From: Aureimonas pseudogalii
GTDB lineage: Bacteria > Pseudomonadota > Alphaproteobacteria > Rhizobiales > Rhizobiaceae
Length of the DNA stretch: 64,000 bases
Direction: 5' to 3'
NCBI RefSeq assembly: GCF_014196835.1
Contig: NZ_JACIEK010000001.1
Coordinates: 1,128,283 to 1,192,282 of the forward strand
Part shown: piece by piece, positions 53,168 through 62,294 of the stretch
How positions within the stretch are numbered: the first letter of the stretch is position 1
How the letters are laid out: each line of letters opens with the position of its first letter
Program-made: the position numbers and the translations under genes
The notes under the pieces: model-generated
What the model saw: only the letters and a program-made list of their open reading frames with translations
The model's database searches: none
Told to the model about the DNA's origin: nothing

Positions 53168-53845
53168 TCAGCCGATGCAGCCCGCATAGTCGCCCGCCGC
53201 GCGCGCGCGCGCCTCCACCACGTTGGCCAGCCGGTTGAGCCCGCGCGAGGGATTGGCGGGGTCGCGGGTGCGCGGCGAGGGCAGCGCCACCGCCAGCAGA
53301 GCGGCCTGGCGCGCGGTGAGCTGGGCCGGGCTGCGGTTGAAGTAGAAGCGCGAGGCGGCGCCGATGCCGTAGATGCCGTCGCCCCATTCGGCGACGTTGA
53401 GGTAGATCTCCATCGTGCGGTTCTTGCGCCAGACGAGATCGGCATAGAGCGCCAGCGGCAGTTCCAGCGCCTTGCGCACAAAGGAACGCCCGTTCCAGAG
53501 GAAGAGGTTCTTCACCGTCTGCATCGGGATGGTGGAGGCGCCGCGCCCCGCCTCGCCCTCGTTCACCGCCTGGTCGACCACCGTTCCCAAGGCGTCCCAG
53601 TCCACCCCGCCGTGGAAGCAGTATTGCCCGTCCTCCGACATCATCACCGAGCGCACCAGAACCGGCGAGATCTCGGACAGCGGCGTCCATTCGCGGTCGA
53701 AGGGCTGGAACGAGAAATGCTCGGCGAGCATCAGCGTCGAGACCGGGCGCACGCCGGGAATGGCGTAGATCGGCACCAGCACGAGCGGGATCGCGGCCAC
53801 GAAGACGAGCGCGAACAGCACTCCGTAGATCAGGCGTCGGGTCAT
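53168..53845 (-). CDS. mtgA: monofunctional biosynthetic peptidoglycan transglycosylase
   Basis: The 225-residue family-51 glycosyltransferase has an N-terminal membrane helix (about 4-30). The catalytic Glu is in MMSEDGQYCFHGGVDWDAL, followed by GASTIPMQTVKNLFLW and RKNRTMEIYLNVAEWGDGIYGI, both family hallmarks. It polymerises lipid II into glycan strands on the outer face of the inner membrane. The ATG at 53845 precedes the membrane helix directly. The gene is divergent from the prenyl synthase gene. Confidence 0.94.
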   Translation of the reverse strand: MTRRLIYGVLFALVFVAAIPLVLVPIYAIPGVRPVSTLMLAEHFSFQPFDREWTPLSEISPVLVRSVMMSEDGQYCFHGGVDWDALGTVVDQAVNEGEAGRGASTIPMQTVKNLFLWNGRSFVRKALELPLALYADLVWRKNRTMEIYLNVAEWGDGIYGIGAASRFYFNRSPAQLTARQAALLAVALPSPRTRDPANPSRGLNRLANVVEARARAAGDYAGCIG

Positions 53846-54065
53846 CGGCGTCGGGGTTCCACGAAGGAAGAGGTCGCGAGGGGCCGGCGGCGGCTTGGCG
53901 CGTAAAGCGCCAAGCGTCGCAGGCCCTCCCTCATAGCAAGACGAGGGAAAGCGGAGCAACGACCGCGCCGACGCCTTGCGAGATCGCCAGTGGACGGGCA
54001 GAGACGGGATCGACGCCCTGCCCCGACGCTTGCCCTGTCTTCCCGCCGAAATCCGGACCCCCGCC

Positions 54066-54968
54066 ATGGCCCCTTCCCGCTTCGACGCCGCGCTCCAGGA
54101 TGCGGCGCTGCGCATGGAGACGACGTTCGCGCATGCTCTCTCCGAGGCCCATCCGCTGCTCTCGGGCGCGCCCGAGCGGCTGCTGGCGGCGATGCGCCAC
54201 GGGGCGCTCGGCGGCGGCAAGCGGCTGCGGCCCTTTCTCGTCGAGGCGAGCGCCGCCCTCTTCGGCGCCGAAGCGGCCCACGCCGCCCCGGTGGGCGCGG
54301 CGCTGGAATGCATCCACTGCTATTCGCTCGTCCACGACGACCTGCCGGCGATGGACGACGACGACCTGCGCCGCGGCCAGCCGACCGTGCACCGGGCCTT
54401 CGACGAGGCCACCGCGATCCTCGCCGGCGACGCGCTGCTGACGCTGGCCTTCGGGCTCGTCGCCGAAGCCGAGGCGATCGAGCCGGCGGCGCGTCTGCGT
54501 CTCGTGGCGCTCCTGTCGCGCGAAGCGGGGGCGGCGGGCATGGCGGGCGGGCAGGCGCTGGATCTCGAAGCCGAACGACAGGCGCTGGACGAGCCCGCCA
54601 TCCGCCGCATGCAGGCGATGAAGACCGGCGCGCTCATCGCCTTCGCCGCCGAGTCCGGCGCGATCCTCGCCGGCGCCCCGGAGGCGGACCGCGCGCGCCT
54701 ACGCCGGTTCGGCGAGATCGTCGGCCTCGCCTTCCAGCTTGCCGACGACCTCCTCGACGAGACCGCCGACGCCGCCACCCTCGGCAAGGCCACGGCCAAG
54801 GACGCCGCCCGCGGCAAGAAGACCCTGCCCGCCCTCCACGGCCAGGACTGGACCCGCGCCGAGCTCGAACGCCTCGTGGCCGAAGCCGAGGCGCTGCTGG
54901 CATCCTACGGCGACAAGGCCGAGACGCTGAAGGCGGCGGCGCGTTTCGTGGCGTTCCGCGATCGGTGA
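54066..54968 (+). CDS. ispA: short-chain prenyl diphosphate synthase (farnesyl type)
   Basis: The 300-residue all-helical prenyltransferase has a first aspartate motif DDLPAMD at 91-97 and a second DDLLD at 226-230. GGGKRLRPFL at 49-58 binds the homoallylic substrate. The chain-length region before the first motif (ECIHCYSLVH) suits farnesyl or geranyl diphosphate synthesis. It provides precursors for quinones and undecaprenyl phosphate. It is divergent from mtgA, and ispG of the same pathway lies 3 kb away. Confidence 0.91.
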   Translation: MAPSRFDAALQDAALRMETTFAHALSEAHPLLSGAPERLLAAMRHGALGGGKRLRPFLVEASAALFGAEAAHAAPVGAALECIHCYSLVHDDLPAMDDDDLRRGQPTVHRAFDEATAILAGDALLTLAFGLVAEAEAIEPAARLRLVALLSREAGAAGMAGGQALDLEAERQALDEPAIRRMQAMKTGALIAFAAESGAILAGAPEADRARLRRFGEIVGLAFQLADDLLDETADAATLGKATAKDAARGKKTLPALHGQDWTRAELERLVAEAEALLASYGDKAETLKAAARFVAFRDR

Positions 54969-55052
54969 GACGGCACGAAAGGTCGAGGTGGGTTTGAATC
55001 TCCGGCCATCCACCGAGCGGTGTCCGACTCGAGCATGGACGGGCCAGCGGTT

Positions 55053-56756
55053 TCAGCTGACGGTAGCGATTTCGCCGCCACCCGTCGCATCGGTCGTCGC
55101 CGCTTCCGGCGTCAGGGTCCCGCGATAGGCGACGACCAAGCCGACGATCGGCACCCGAATGGTGACGTCGAAGGCAAACCGCCCGTCGCGCTCGGTCTCG
55201 AACGTCTCGCCGCTCGGCAGCAGCCATCCCGGCATCGGGATGTGTCCGATCGACCATCGCCGGGGAACGAACCTGAGGCGTGATCCCTCATGTACGAGAG
55301 CGATCGAGAAACGGGCGACCCCGAATCGTTCGACCAGAAGATGACGATCCCGTCCCGTTCCCGCCGACTGGAGCGAGCGAAACGTCCGGCTGCCGATGCG
55401 CCGGGTCCATAGCTCGCCTGCGGGCGTCGGCGAGAAGGTGACGATCGCCGGAACATTGCGCGCCGCATGCGGGAAGCGGAAGGCCGCACACAGGAGACGC
55501 GCGATCATCCCGCTCCCTCGTGTCACGTCGGCCGAGCCCATCCAGCGGCGCGAAGCGGATGCGCCGTGGATATCTCTCAAAGCCGCAGGCAGTGCCTGAA
55601 AAGCGGATCCGAGAATCGCTCTGTATATCGTGTCGCCCTCGCCCTCGTCGCGAAAGCCGGAGACGATCCGGCGGCGTTCGAACAGGGCCTCGTAGTCCTC
55701 GAGCTCCAGCGCGTGAACCGCCGATCTGGCGCCCACACCCGGCCTCTCGCCGCGCAGCCTCTTGCGGATCAAAGCCTCGATCGCCATCGAAGGAATGAGC
55801 GGTCCGTCGTCGCCTTCCGCCAGAAGATGCCAGCTGCGCACGACGGGACGATCGCCCGAACTGCCGGAAACGGACACGAACATGCCGCCGCGATGCGCGC
55901 CGAACCGCGCCCGCTTCAACACCGCATGGAACAGCGTTGCGAACGGTGCGAGAGCCGGAAGGCCGAACAGGGCTCTGGCCTTGGCGAGGAGGTTCAGCAA
56001 GCGATGCAAAGATTCCGGGACCGGACCGGCGCCCATCCAGATGTCGGTCATCGACGGATGCTCCGGTGGGAGAACCTGGAGATCGGGCACGTCGACCAGA
56101 GAGAAGCGGAGATTGCGCAGAGGCAGGTGACCGGGAACGGCCACCGTGAAGCGACGGCTCTCCGTCAGGCCGCGGCCCTCGAAGGGCTGGCCGGCGCGCA
56201 GCAGCTTCACCGGTCCGCCCGCATATCCCAACACCGCCCGCATCACGTTTAAGCCGATCCCGGCATAGGGCGAAGGCGCGATGCCGCCCTCGACGACGCG
56301 AATGTCCATGGTGGCGGCCATCCGGCGCAGCACCGCCGCGGTCAGCACGGGAAAGCTGCTGACGCCGGACAGGACGACGACGCCTGCGGCCTTCGCCTGT
56401 GCGTCGAAGCGGGAGACGCCGAAGACGAAATCCGCCGCGTCGGCGAAATCGAGATAGTCGACGCCCGCCTCGATGCACGCTTCGATCACGCGGTATGGAT
56501 GGGCGCCGTAGTCCTGAAACGGACCGGAGGCGTCCACCACGAGATCGGGCCTTCGGCTGCGCAAAGCCTGCAGGATGTCGGCGCGGTCGAGGCCCAGAGG
56601 CTCGACATGCGCGATGCCTCGATACGACGCGCAGAAGGCTTGTGCGCGCTCCCAACTCCGGCCGCAGAGAACGAGTTCGAGATCGCCGACATCCTGCAGC
56701 AGCTCGACGAGCCGTCCACCGAACACGCCGTAGCCGCCCAGGATCAGAACCCTCAT
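55053..56756 (-). CDS. saccharopine-dehydrogenase-like protein with DUF4166 domain
   Basis: This is a 567-residue two-domain protein. Residues about 1-350 form a saccharopine-dehydrogenase-type NAD(P)-binding domain (VLILGGYGVFGGRLVELL at 3-20, VVDASGPFQDYG near 74-85). The C-terminal part (about 380-567) matches DUF4166, with GELWTRRIGSRTFRSL and MPGWLLPSGETFE. Proteins of this architecture occur beside envelope and redox genes, but no reaction is known. It lies 49 bp downstream of a DCC-family gene on the same strand. Confidence 0.8.
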   Translation of the reverse strand: MRVLILGGYGVFGGRLVELLQDVGDLELVLCGRSWERAQAFCASYRGIAHVEPLGLDRADILQALRSRRPDLVVDASGPFQDYGAHPYRVIEACIEAGVDYLDFADAADFVFGVSRFDAQAKAAGVVVLSGVSSFPVLTAAVLRRMAATMDIRVVEGGIAPSPYAGIGLNVMRAVLGYAGGPVKLLRAGQPFEGRGLTESRRFTVAVPGHLPLRNLRFSLVDVPDLQVLPPEHPSMTDIWMGAGPVPESLHRLLNLLAKARALFGLPALAPFATLFHAVLKRARFGAHRGGMFVSVSGSSGDRPVVRSWHLLAEGDDGPLIPSMAIEALIRKRLRGERPGVGARSAVHALELEDYEALFERRRIVSGFRDEGEGDTIYRAILGSAFQALPAALRDIHGASASRRWMGSADVTRGSGMIARLLCAAFRFPHAARNVPAIVTFSPTPAGELWTRRIGSRTFRSLQSAGTGRDRHLLVERFGVARFSIALVHEGSRLRFVPRRWSIGHIPMPGWLLPSGETFETERDGRFAFDVTIRVPIVGLVVAYRGTLTPEAATTDATGGGEIATVS

Positions 56757-56805
56757 GCGATCGAGTGTCCTTCAGACACCGGCAAAGGCGCGACGGGGGA
56801 ACCCG

Positions 56806-57228
56806 TCAAAGGATGCGATCCCGGAAGCGTTGCGGCGCGACCCAGCAGCTGTCGCGTCGACCGAACAGGCGGTAGCGGTTCCGTGCGACGACGCGGTAGA
56901 CGGGATCGCGCGCGAAGGCCGGTACGATCCGGAAGATCCGCATGAGCGCCCAAGGAAAGCCGAGCCGTTCGTAGATGCTCAGAACGGCGTCGCTGTCGCG
57001 GCGCATCCGATCGCCTTCCACCACGAGCATGCTCGCCGGATCGTTCGGGTCCATGCCATGCCGCCGGTAAAGCGCCTGGCCGACCTCGCCCTGCATCGAC
57101 GCGAGGCGAAAGAGACCGGCGCGATCTCGCTCCAGCACGAACCGGGCGTTGGCCGAGCACAGCACGCACTCGGCGTCGAACAGGATGATGGGTCCGCCGA
57201 AGGCGGTCGCGGGGTGGGCGGTGGTCAT
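56806..57228 (-). CDS. DCC-family (DUF393) thiol-disulfide oxidoreductase-like protein
   Basis: The 140-residue product has the DCC signature FDAECVLCSANARFVLERD (CxxC, about 17-35) and the C-terminal GFPWALMRIFRIVPAFARDPVYRVVARNRYRLFGRRDSC part of the family, ending with a further Cys. It is longer and more complete than the DCC protein at 9391-9753. Co-transcription with the DUF4166 reductase-like gene is likely, an association seen widely for this family. Confidence 0.87.
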   Translation of the reverse strand: MTTAHPATAFGGPIILFDAECVLCSANARFVLERDRAGLFRLASMQGEVGQALYRRHGMDPNDPASMLVVEGDRMRRDSDAVLSIYERLGFPWALMRIFRIVPAFARDPVYRVVARNRYRLFGRRDSCWVAPQRFRDRIL

Positions 57229-57330
57229 GGTTCGCCGTTGTAGCGAACTGCGTCTCGCCCCGAAACCTCGCTCTGCGAGAGAGGCCGTCGCCGATCGCCG
57301 CTCGGAAGATGCAATTCCGCCAACTCCCCG

Positions 57331-58185
57331 TCAGTTGCGCATCACCACGCAGTCGCCGCCGGCGGCGCGGAACTTGGTGCAGAAGCCGTTGGCCTCGCCG
57401 CGCGAGTTGGCTCCGATGCGCACGGCGGTGATGCGGCGGGGGCCGGAGATCGGGCGGGTGCGCATCACGATCGGCTCGACGCCGCCGAGAACGCCGGGAT
57501 AGCGGTCCTGCAACTTTCGATAGAGACGCACGGCGATCGCCTCGTTCGGGTGGCCGGCCACCTGCACGCCCCAGGGGCGCATCGGCGCCGATTCCGCCGC
57601 CGCGAAGACTGCGCGTGTCGAGAGGATCGGCAGCTTGCGGCAGGCGCTGGCGAAGTCGAGATCCTTCACCAGCGGCGTTACCTCGGCCTCACGGCGTTCG
57701 TCGCGAAACCAGGCGGCGGGCTGCGCGGTGATCGAGAGCACGTAGTCCTCGGTCTCGTAGGGCAGGCGCCCGCCAGCGTTCATCCAGCGCTTCACGCGGT
57801 TGATACCGCCATTGTAGGCCGCGGCCGCCAGACCCCAGGAGCCGAGCTCGGCCCTGAGATCGCGCAGATACGTGGCGGAATGGTAGATCGCCTGCCCCTT
57901 GTCGTAGGGGTCGGCGAGACCGCGCTCCCGCGCCGTGTAGGGCATGAACTGGGCGATGCCCTGCGCCCCCACCGGCGAGCGGGCGCTCTCGTCGAAGCGC
58001 GATTCCTTCCAGATCAGGCGGGCGAAGAACTCCGGGGGCATGCCGACCTTGCCGGCATTCTCGGCGATGAGATCGCAGATCGCGCCGACGCGCGGGTCCG
58101 ACGCCTTCTCCGGCTGCTCGGCGGCTGCCGGCAGGGCGACCAGCGCCGCCGCGAGAAACAATGCGGCCGCAAGGACCCGCCTCAT
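57331..58185 (-). CDS. secreted lytic transglycosylase
   Basis: The 284-residue protein has a signal peptide (to about residue 22). The SLT domain has the catalytic Glu61 in WKESRFD, the motif SPVGAQGIAQFMP and the AAAYNGGINRVKRW segment. The C-terminal region (about 205-284) looks like an SPOR-type peptidoglycan-binding domain with two cysteines. It cleaves glycan strands in the periplasm. It starts 10 bp after ispG on the same strand, so it is probably co-transcribed with it. Confidence 0.9.
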   Translation of the reverse strand: MRRVLAAALFLAAALVALPAAAEQPEKASDPRVGAICDLIAENAGKVGMPPEFFARLIWKESRFDESARSPVGAQGIAQFMPYTARERGLADPYDKGQAIYHSATYLRDLRAELGSWGLAAAAYNGGINRVKRWMNAGGRLPYETEDYVLSITAQPAAWFRDERREAEVTPLVKDLDFASACRKLPILSTRAVFAAAESAPMRPWGVQVAGHPNEAIAVRLYRKLQDRYPGVLGGVEPIVMRTRPISGPRRITAVRIGANSRGEANGFCTKFRAAGGDCVVMRN

Positions 58186-58195
58186 GCGCCGAGCC

Positions 58196-59479
58196 TCATT
58201 CGGCGGCGGCGGTGCCGGCGAGCGCGGCCGGGCGCCCGAAGCGGCGGTCGATGTACTGGCGCACCATCTCGTGGAAATCCTCGGCGATGCGCGCCCCCCG
58301 CAGCGTCGCCACCTTCACGCCGTCCATGTAGACGGGCGCCGAGGGCACCTCGGCGGTGCCGGGCAGCGAGATGCCGATGTCGGCGTGCTTGGATTCGCCG
58401 GGCCCGTTGACGATGCAGCCCATGACGGCCACCGTCATCGCCTCGACGCCGGGATAGCGCTCGCGCCAGAGCGGCATGTTGGTGCGGATGTCGGTCTGAA
58501 TGGTCTCGGCGAGTTGCTGGAAGAGGGTCGAGGTGGTGCGCCCGCAGCCCGGGCACGCCGCGACGATCGGGATGAACTGGCGGAATCCCATCGTCTGCAG
58601 GATCTCCTGCGCCACCTGCACCTCGCGCGTGCGGTCGCCGCCGGGCTCGGGCGTCAGCGACACGCGGATCGTGTCGCCGATGCCCTCCTGCAGGAGGATG
58701 CCCATCGCCGCCGCCGAGGCGACGATGCCCTTCGAGCCCATGCCGGCCTCGGTGAGGCCGAGATGGATGCAATGGTCGGTGCGGCGCGAGAGATCCCGGT
58801 AGACGGCGATGAGATCCTGGACGTTGGAGACCTTGGCCGAGAGAATGATGCGCTCGCGCGCCAGGCCCGTCTCCTCGGCGAGCGCAGCGGAATGGAGCGC
58901 CGACTGGACGATCGCCTCGCGCATCACGTCGCGCGCCGGCAGCGGGCTGGCCAGCGCCGAGTTGGCGTCCATCAGCCGCGTCAACAGTTCCTGGTCGAGC
59001 GAGCCCCAGTTGACACCGATGCGCACCGGCTTGTCGTGCCGGATCGCCATCTCGACGATCTCCACGAACTGCCGGTCCTTCTTGTCCTTGAAGCCGACAT
59101 TGCCGGGATTGATGCGGTACTTGGCGAGCGCGGCCGCGCAGGCGGGATGATCGGCCAGCAGCTTGTGGCCGATATAGTGGAAGTCGCCGACCAGCGGCAC
59201 GGTGACCCCGAGCCGGTCGAGCCGCTCGCGGATGCGCGGCACGGCGGCGGCGGCCTCGTCGCGGTCCACCGTGATGCGCACGATCTCCGAGCCCGCCCGC
59301 GCGAGATCGGCGACCTGGCGCACGGTGCCGTCGACGTCGGCCGTGTCGGTGTTGGTCATCGACTGCACCACCACGGGCGCCGCGCCGCCGACGAGGACGC
59401 CGCCGACATCCACCGCCACGGTGCCGCGGCGCGGCAGCGGATCCACGAGAACGGGTTCGAGGGGGGCTTGCAGGTTCAT
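58196..59479 (-). CDS. ispG: 4-hydroxy-3-methylbut-2-en-1-yl diphosphate synthase
   Basis: The 427-residue enzyme of the MEP isoprenoid pathway has an N-terminal TIM barrel with [13 protein letters not shown] and RINPGNVG. The C-terminal iron-sulphur domain supplies the [4Fe-4S] cysteines (ACPGCGR near 332-338 and GCIVNGPGE near 375-383). It converts methylerythritol cyclodiphosphate to HMBPP in the cytosol. The start at 59479 is the first Met before the conserved region. The downstream lytic transglycosylase is probably in the same operon. Confidence 0.96.
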   Translation of the reverse strand: MNLQAPLEPVLVDPLPRRGTVAVDVGGVLVGGAAPVVVQSMTNTDTADVDGTVRQVADLARAGSEIVRITVDRDEAAAAVPRIRERLDRLGVTVPLVGDFHYIGHKLLADHPACAAALAKYRINPGNVGFKDKKDRQFVEIVEMAIRHDKPVRIGVNWGSLDQELLTRLMDANSALASPLPARDVMREAIVQSALHSAALAEETGLARERIILSAKVSNVQDLIAVYRDLSRRTDHCIHLGLTEAGMGSKGIVASAAAMGILLQEGIGDTIRVSLTPEPGGDRTREVQVAQEILQTMGFRQFIPIVAACPGCGRTTSTLFQQLAETIQTDIRTNMPLWRERYPGVEAMTVAVMGCIVNGPGESKHADIGISLPGTAEVPSAPVYMDGVKVATLRGARIAEDFHEMVRQYIDRRFGRPAALAGTAAAE

Positions 59480-59707
59480 CGGCGGAAGGTCCGGTTGGGC
59501 GGCGGGTCCGGGCGGGCGAAACGACGCCCCGCCAGGCGGGCAAGGTCTACAGCGCCCCGCGCCTCGATCATAGAGGCGGCGGCGTCGCGTCGCCCGTCGC
59601 CGCGTTTCAACACCCGCAACTTGTCGCGAGCATGACGCCGCGCGGCTTGATCGGGAGGCGCGCGGCTGGCACATCGCGGCCCGTCCGCTTCCCCTTCCGG
59701 AGGTTTC

Positions 59708-59866
59708 GTGCCAATCGGCCCCGCCCTCGCCCTTTTCTGTCTCGTGATGACCGCCGCGCTCGCGCCGGTCTGGCCCTGGTCGCGCAGCTGGAGCGCCCGT
59801 CCGGCGATCGGCTTCGCGCTTGCCTTCACGGTCGTGGTGCTCGGATGGGTGACGATCCTGATCTGA
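59708..59866 (+). CDS. 52-residue membrane protein
   Basis: This short gene has a GTG start behind a perfect GGAGG ribosome binding site 5 bases away. It encodes 52 residues: a hydrophobic helix (about 4-21), a short [11 protein letters not shown] loop, and a second helix (about 32-52). The layout is like that of the DUF3309 protein just downstream, with the same two-helix plan around a Trp/Ser/Arg loop, so the two may be distant duplicates. No function is known. Confidence 0.6.
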   Translation: MPIGPALALFCLVMTAALAPVWPWSRSWSARPAIGFALAFTVVVLGWVTILI

Positions 59867-59913
59867 ACTCCCGCCCCCGCTCACGGGCCTGCGACAAAAG
59901 GATGCGGATGAAG

Positions 59914-59939
59914 GGAACCGGGTGGTTTCTCACCGGGTT
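59914..59939 (+). promoter_or_regulatory. candidate EcfG promoter of the DUF3309 gene
   Basis: An exact GGAAC (59914-59918) is followed after 17 nt by GGTT (59936-59939), one mismatch from GGAAC-N16/17-CGTT. The -10 lies 38 bp before the DUF3309 ATG. Pattern match only. Confidence 0.4.
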
Positions 59940-59977
59940 GTGAACGCGAAGGAACGCGTTTTCACTCGGAGTCCCCC

Positions 59978-60136
59978 ATGACCCTCGGCACCATTCTTCT
60001 CATCGTCCTCATTCTGCTGCTGGTTGGCGCGCTGCCGTCCTGGGGCCATTCGCGCTCCTGGGGCTACGGGCCGAGCGGCATCCTGGGCTTCCTGCTCGTG
60101 GTGGTCCTCGTGCTGCTGCTTCTCGGCCGCATCTGA
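59978..60136 (+). CDS. DUF3309 family small membrane protein
   Basis: The 52-residue protein has the DUF3309 layout: MTLGTILLIVLILLLVGALP, then the loop SWGHSRSWGYGPSG, then a second hydrophobic helix. These proteins are widespread and stress-associated in alphaproteobacteria, with no biochemical role known. A GGAG ribosome binding site precedes the ATG, and an EcfG-like promoter candidate is 38 bp upstream. Confidence 0.88.
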   Translation: MTLGTILLIVLILLLVGALPSWGHSRSWGYGPSGILGFLLVVVLVLLLLGRI

Positions 60137-60160
60137 CGACATCCCAAGAAGGGCGGCGGA

Positions 60161-61381
60161 TCACTCCGCCGCCACCGTCTCGCGCGCATGCGCCCCGGCG
60201 GCCCGGTCGGCGCCGCGCATGAGGTTCGAGAGCAGGAAGATCACGACGAGGCAGGCCGAGAGCGCCAGGAACACCGGCGGGAAGCCGAAGCGCCCTGCGA
60301 AGAAGCCGATCGCCGAAGGCGCGATGAGAATGCCGCTATAGCCGATCGTCGTGGCGATCGAGATGGCGATGCCCGGCTTCAGGCCCTCGATGTTGCCGGC
60401 CGCCGAGAAGGCGACGGGCACGAGGTTCGACAGGCCGACGCCGAGAATGGCGAAGCCGAGCAGCGCGAAGGCGAGGCCCGGCGCCAGCGCGATGACGAGA
60501 AGCCCTGCGATGCCGAAGGCGACGGAGACGCGCACCGTGCCCACCGCCCCCAGCCGGTCGCGGATGCCGTCGCCGAGGAAGCGGAAGAGCGCCATGGTCG
60601 CCGAAAAGGCGGCGAAGGCGAAGCCCGAAGTGGCGATGTCGGCGCCGAGATCCTGGCGCAGGTAGATCGCGCTCCAGTCGATCGCCGCGCCTTCCGGCAC
60701 CATGCCGAACAGCGCGCAGCCGCCGATCGCCACGGCGGCGAGGGCCGCGGCGCCGCGTGTCGGGCTGCGACCCGCCGGAGCTCCCTCCGATGCGGCGTCG
60801 GCTACGGCGGGGCGGTCGTCGCGGTCCTCGCGCAGCGCCCGCGAGACGGGCACCAGCGCGGCGAGAAGCACCAGCCCGACCAGAACCGTGTGGCCGAAGG
60901 GGCCGAGCGCGGCGATGAGCGGGCCGCCGACGAAGGCGCCGGCAAAACCGCCGATCGACCAGAAGCCGTGGCAGGACGACATCATCGCCTTCGGCAGGCG
61001 CCGCTCCACCGAGACGGCGTTGGCGTTCATCGCGACGTCCATGCCGCCCATGGTCATGCCGAAGAAGAACACCGCGACCGCCGCGGCCGTGGGATTGGGC
61101 GCGAGCGTCAGCAGCGGCAGCGCGAAGGCGAGGAGCGCCTGCAGCACAAGCACGGGGCGGCGCGAGCCGAAGCGCGAGACGGCGGCGCCGACGAGCGGCA
61201 TGGCGACGATGGCGCCGATGCCGATCACGAGGATCAGAAGCCCGAGGCGCGCCTCGTCGAGCCCGAGGCGCTCGGCCTGCACGGGCACCTGCGGGGTCCA
61301 GTTGCCCATCACGAAGCCGTTGGCGAGGAAGGCGAGCGACACGGCGCGGCGGCTCGGCGGGAACGAGGCGGGGATCTTCAT
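60161..61381 (-). CDS. MFS transporter (YbjJ/fucose-permease-like)
   Basis: The 406-residue permease has about twelve membrane helices split by a central hydrophilic loop (about 195-220). The opening FLANGFVMGNWTPQVPVQAERLGLDEARLG and the SIGGFAGAFVGGPLIAALGPFGH segment match the YbjJ/FucP-like subgroup. The substrate, possibly a sugar, is unknown. It starts 63 bp after a DeoR-family regulator gene on the same strand, which probably controls it. Confidence 0.87.
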   Translation of the reverse strand: MKIPASFPPSRRAVSLAFLANGFVMGNWTPQVPVQAERLGLDEARLGLLILVIGIGAIVAMPLVGAAVSRFGSRRPVLVLQALLAFALPLLTLAPNPTAAAVAVFFFGMTMGGMDVAMNANAVSVERRLPKAMMSSCHGFWSIGGFAGAFVGGPLIAALGPFGHTVLVGLVLLAALVPVSRALREDRDDRPAVADAASEGAPAGRSPTRGAAALAAVAIGGCALFGMVPEGAAIDWSAIYLRQDLGADIATSGFAFAAFSATMALFRFLGDGIRDRLGAVGTVRVSVAFGIAGLLVIALAPGLAFALLGFAILGVGLSNLVPVAFSAAGNIEGLKPGIAISIATTIGYSGILIAPSAIGFFAGRFGFPPVFLALSACLVVIFLLSNLMRGADRAAGAHARETVAAE

Positions 61382-61443
61382 GGGAGAACGGACGCTTTCG
61401 CGAGAGATTCGAAATGGGCGTGAACGCGGGAACGGGACGGCGG

Positions 61444-62223
61444 TCAGGCGTCGGCGATGCGGTGGACCGTCGTGCCGGCGGCCTCGAAGGCCCGCAGCGT
61501 CGCAGGATCGCCGGACGCCTGCGTGACGAGATGGGTGAGCCGGCCGGGCGCCAGCACGCGGAACGGGGCAGCGGTGCGCAGCTTGTCGGCGGTGGCGACC
61601 ACCATCACGGCGCGCGCGCCCTCCGCGACGCGGCGCTTGAACTCGGCCTCGTCCTGGCTGAAGGCGGTGACGCCCGCCTCCGCGTCGACCCCGCAGGCGC
61701 CGAGAATCATGAGATCGGCGTGGAACTCGCCGGCCTCGCGCAGCGCCCGGCTGCCGAGGCACGCGCCGAGCGCGGGATCGTAGCGCCCGCCGACGAGCAG
61801 CGTCTCGATGCCGGGAGCAGTGGGCACGGCCAGCGCCACCGCCGGCGAATTGGTGAGAAGGGTCAGCCGGCGCACGGACCCGAGCGCCGCGGCCACCGCC
61901 GCGTTGGTGGAGCCGGCATCGACGAAGATCGTGGCGCCCTCCCCGATGAGCGGCACGGCGGCGGCGGCGAGGCGCTCCTTGGCGCCGGCCATCTGGTCGC
62001 GCCGTTCCGCCAGCGTGCCGGTCTGCGGCGCGAGCGGCAGCGCGCCCCCATAGACGCGCTCGCAGAGACCGGCCGCCGCCATCTCGCGAAGGTCGCGCCG
62101 CACCGTGTCGTCGGAGATGCCGAGTTCGCGCGCGATCTCGTTCGCCACCACGCGCCCGTCCCGCGCGAGACGCTCGGCGAGCAGGCTCTGGCGCTGGCGC
62201 GTAAGGAGGGTGCCGGCCATCAT
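61444..62223 (-). CDS. DeoR-family transcriptional regulator
   Basis: The 259-residue regulator has the DeoR winged helix (RQRQSLLAERLARDGRVVANEIARELGISDDTVRRDLREM, about 8-48) and the sugar-phosphate-sensing isomerase-like domain (FVDAGSTNAAVAAAL and a TNSP motif near 120-125). DeoR proteins repress sugar-use genes until a phosphorylated sugar binds. It lies directly upstream of the MFS gene. Start codons at 62223 and 62220 are both possible. Confidence 0.92.
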   Translation of the reverse strand: MMAGTLLTRQRQSLLAERLARDGRVVANEIARELGISDDTVRRDLREMAAAGLCERVYGGALPLAPQTGTLAERRDQMAGAKERLAAAAVPLIGEGATIFVDAGSTNAAVAAALGSVRRLTLLTNSPAVALAVPTAPGIETLLVGGRYDPALGACLGSRALREAGEFHADLMILGACGVDAEAGVTAFSQDEAEFKRRVAEGARAVMVVATADKLRTAAPFRVLAPGRLTHLVTQASGDPATLRAFEAAGTTVHRIADA

Positions 62224-62294
62224 TTTACCCGTTTGGATCGGTTTCTGCACGATCTTGCATGATTGAACGGCAGGGCGCAACCCATTCGTGCTTG

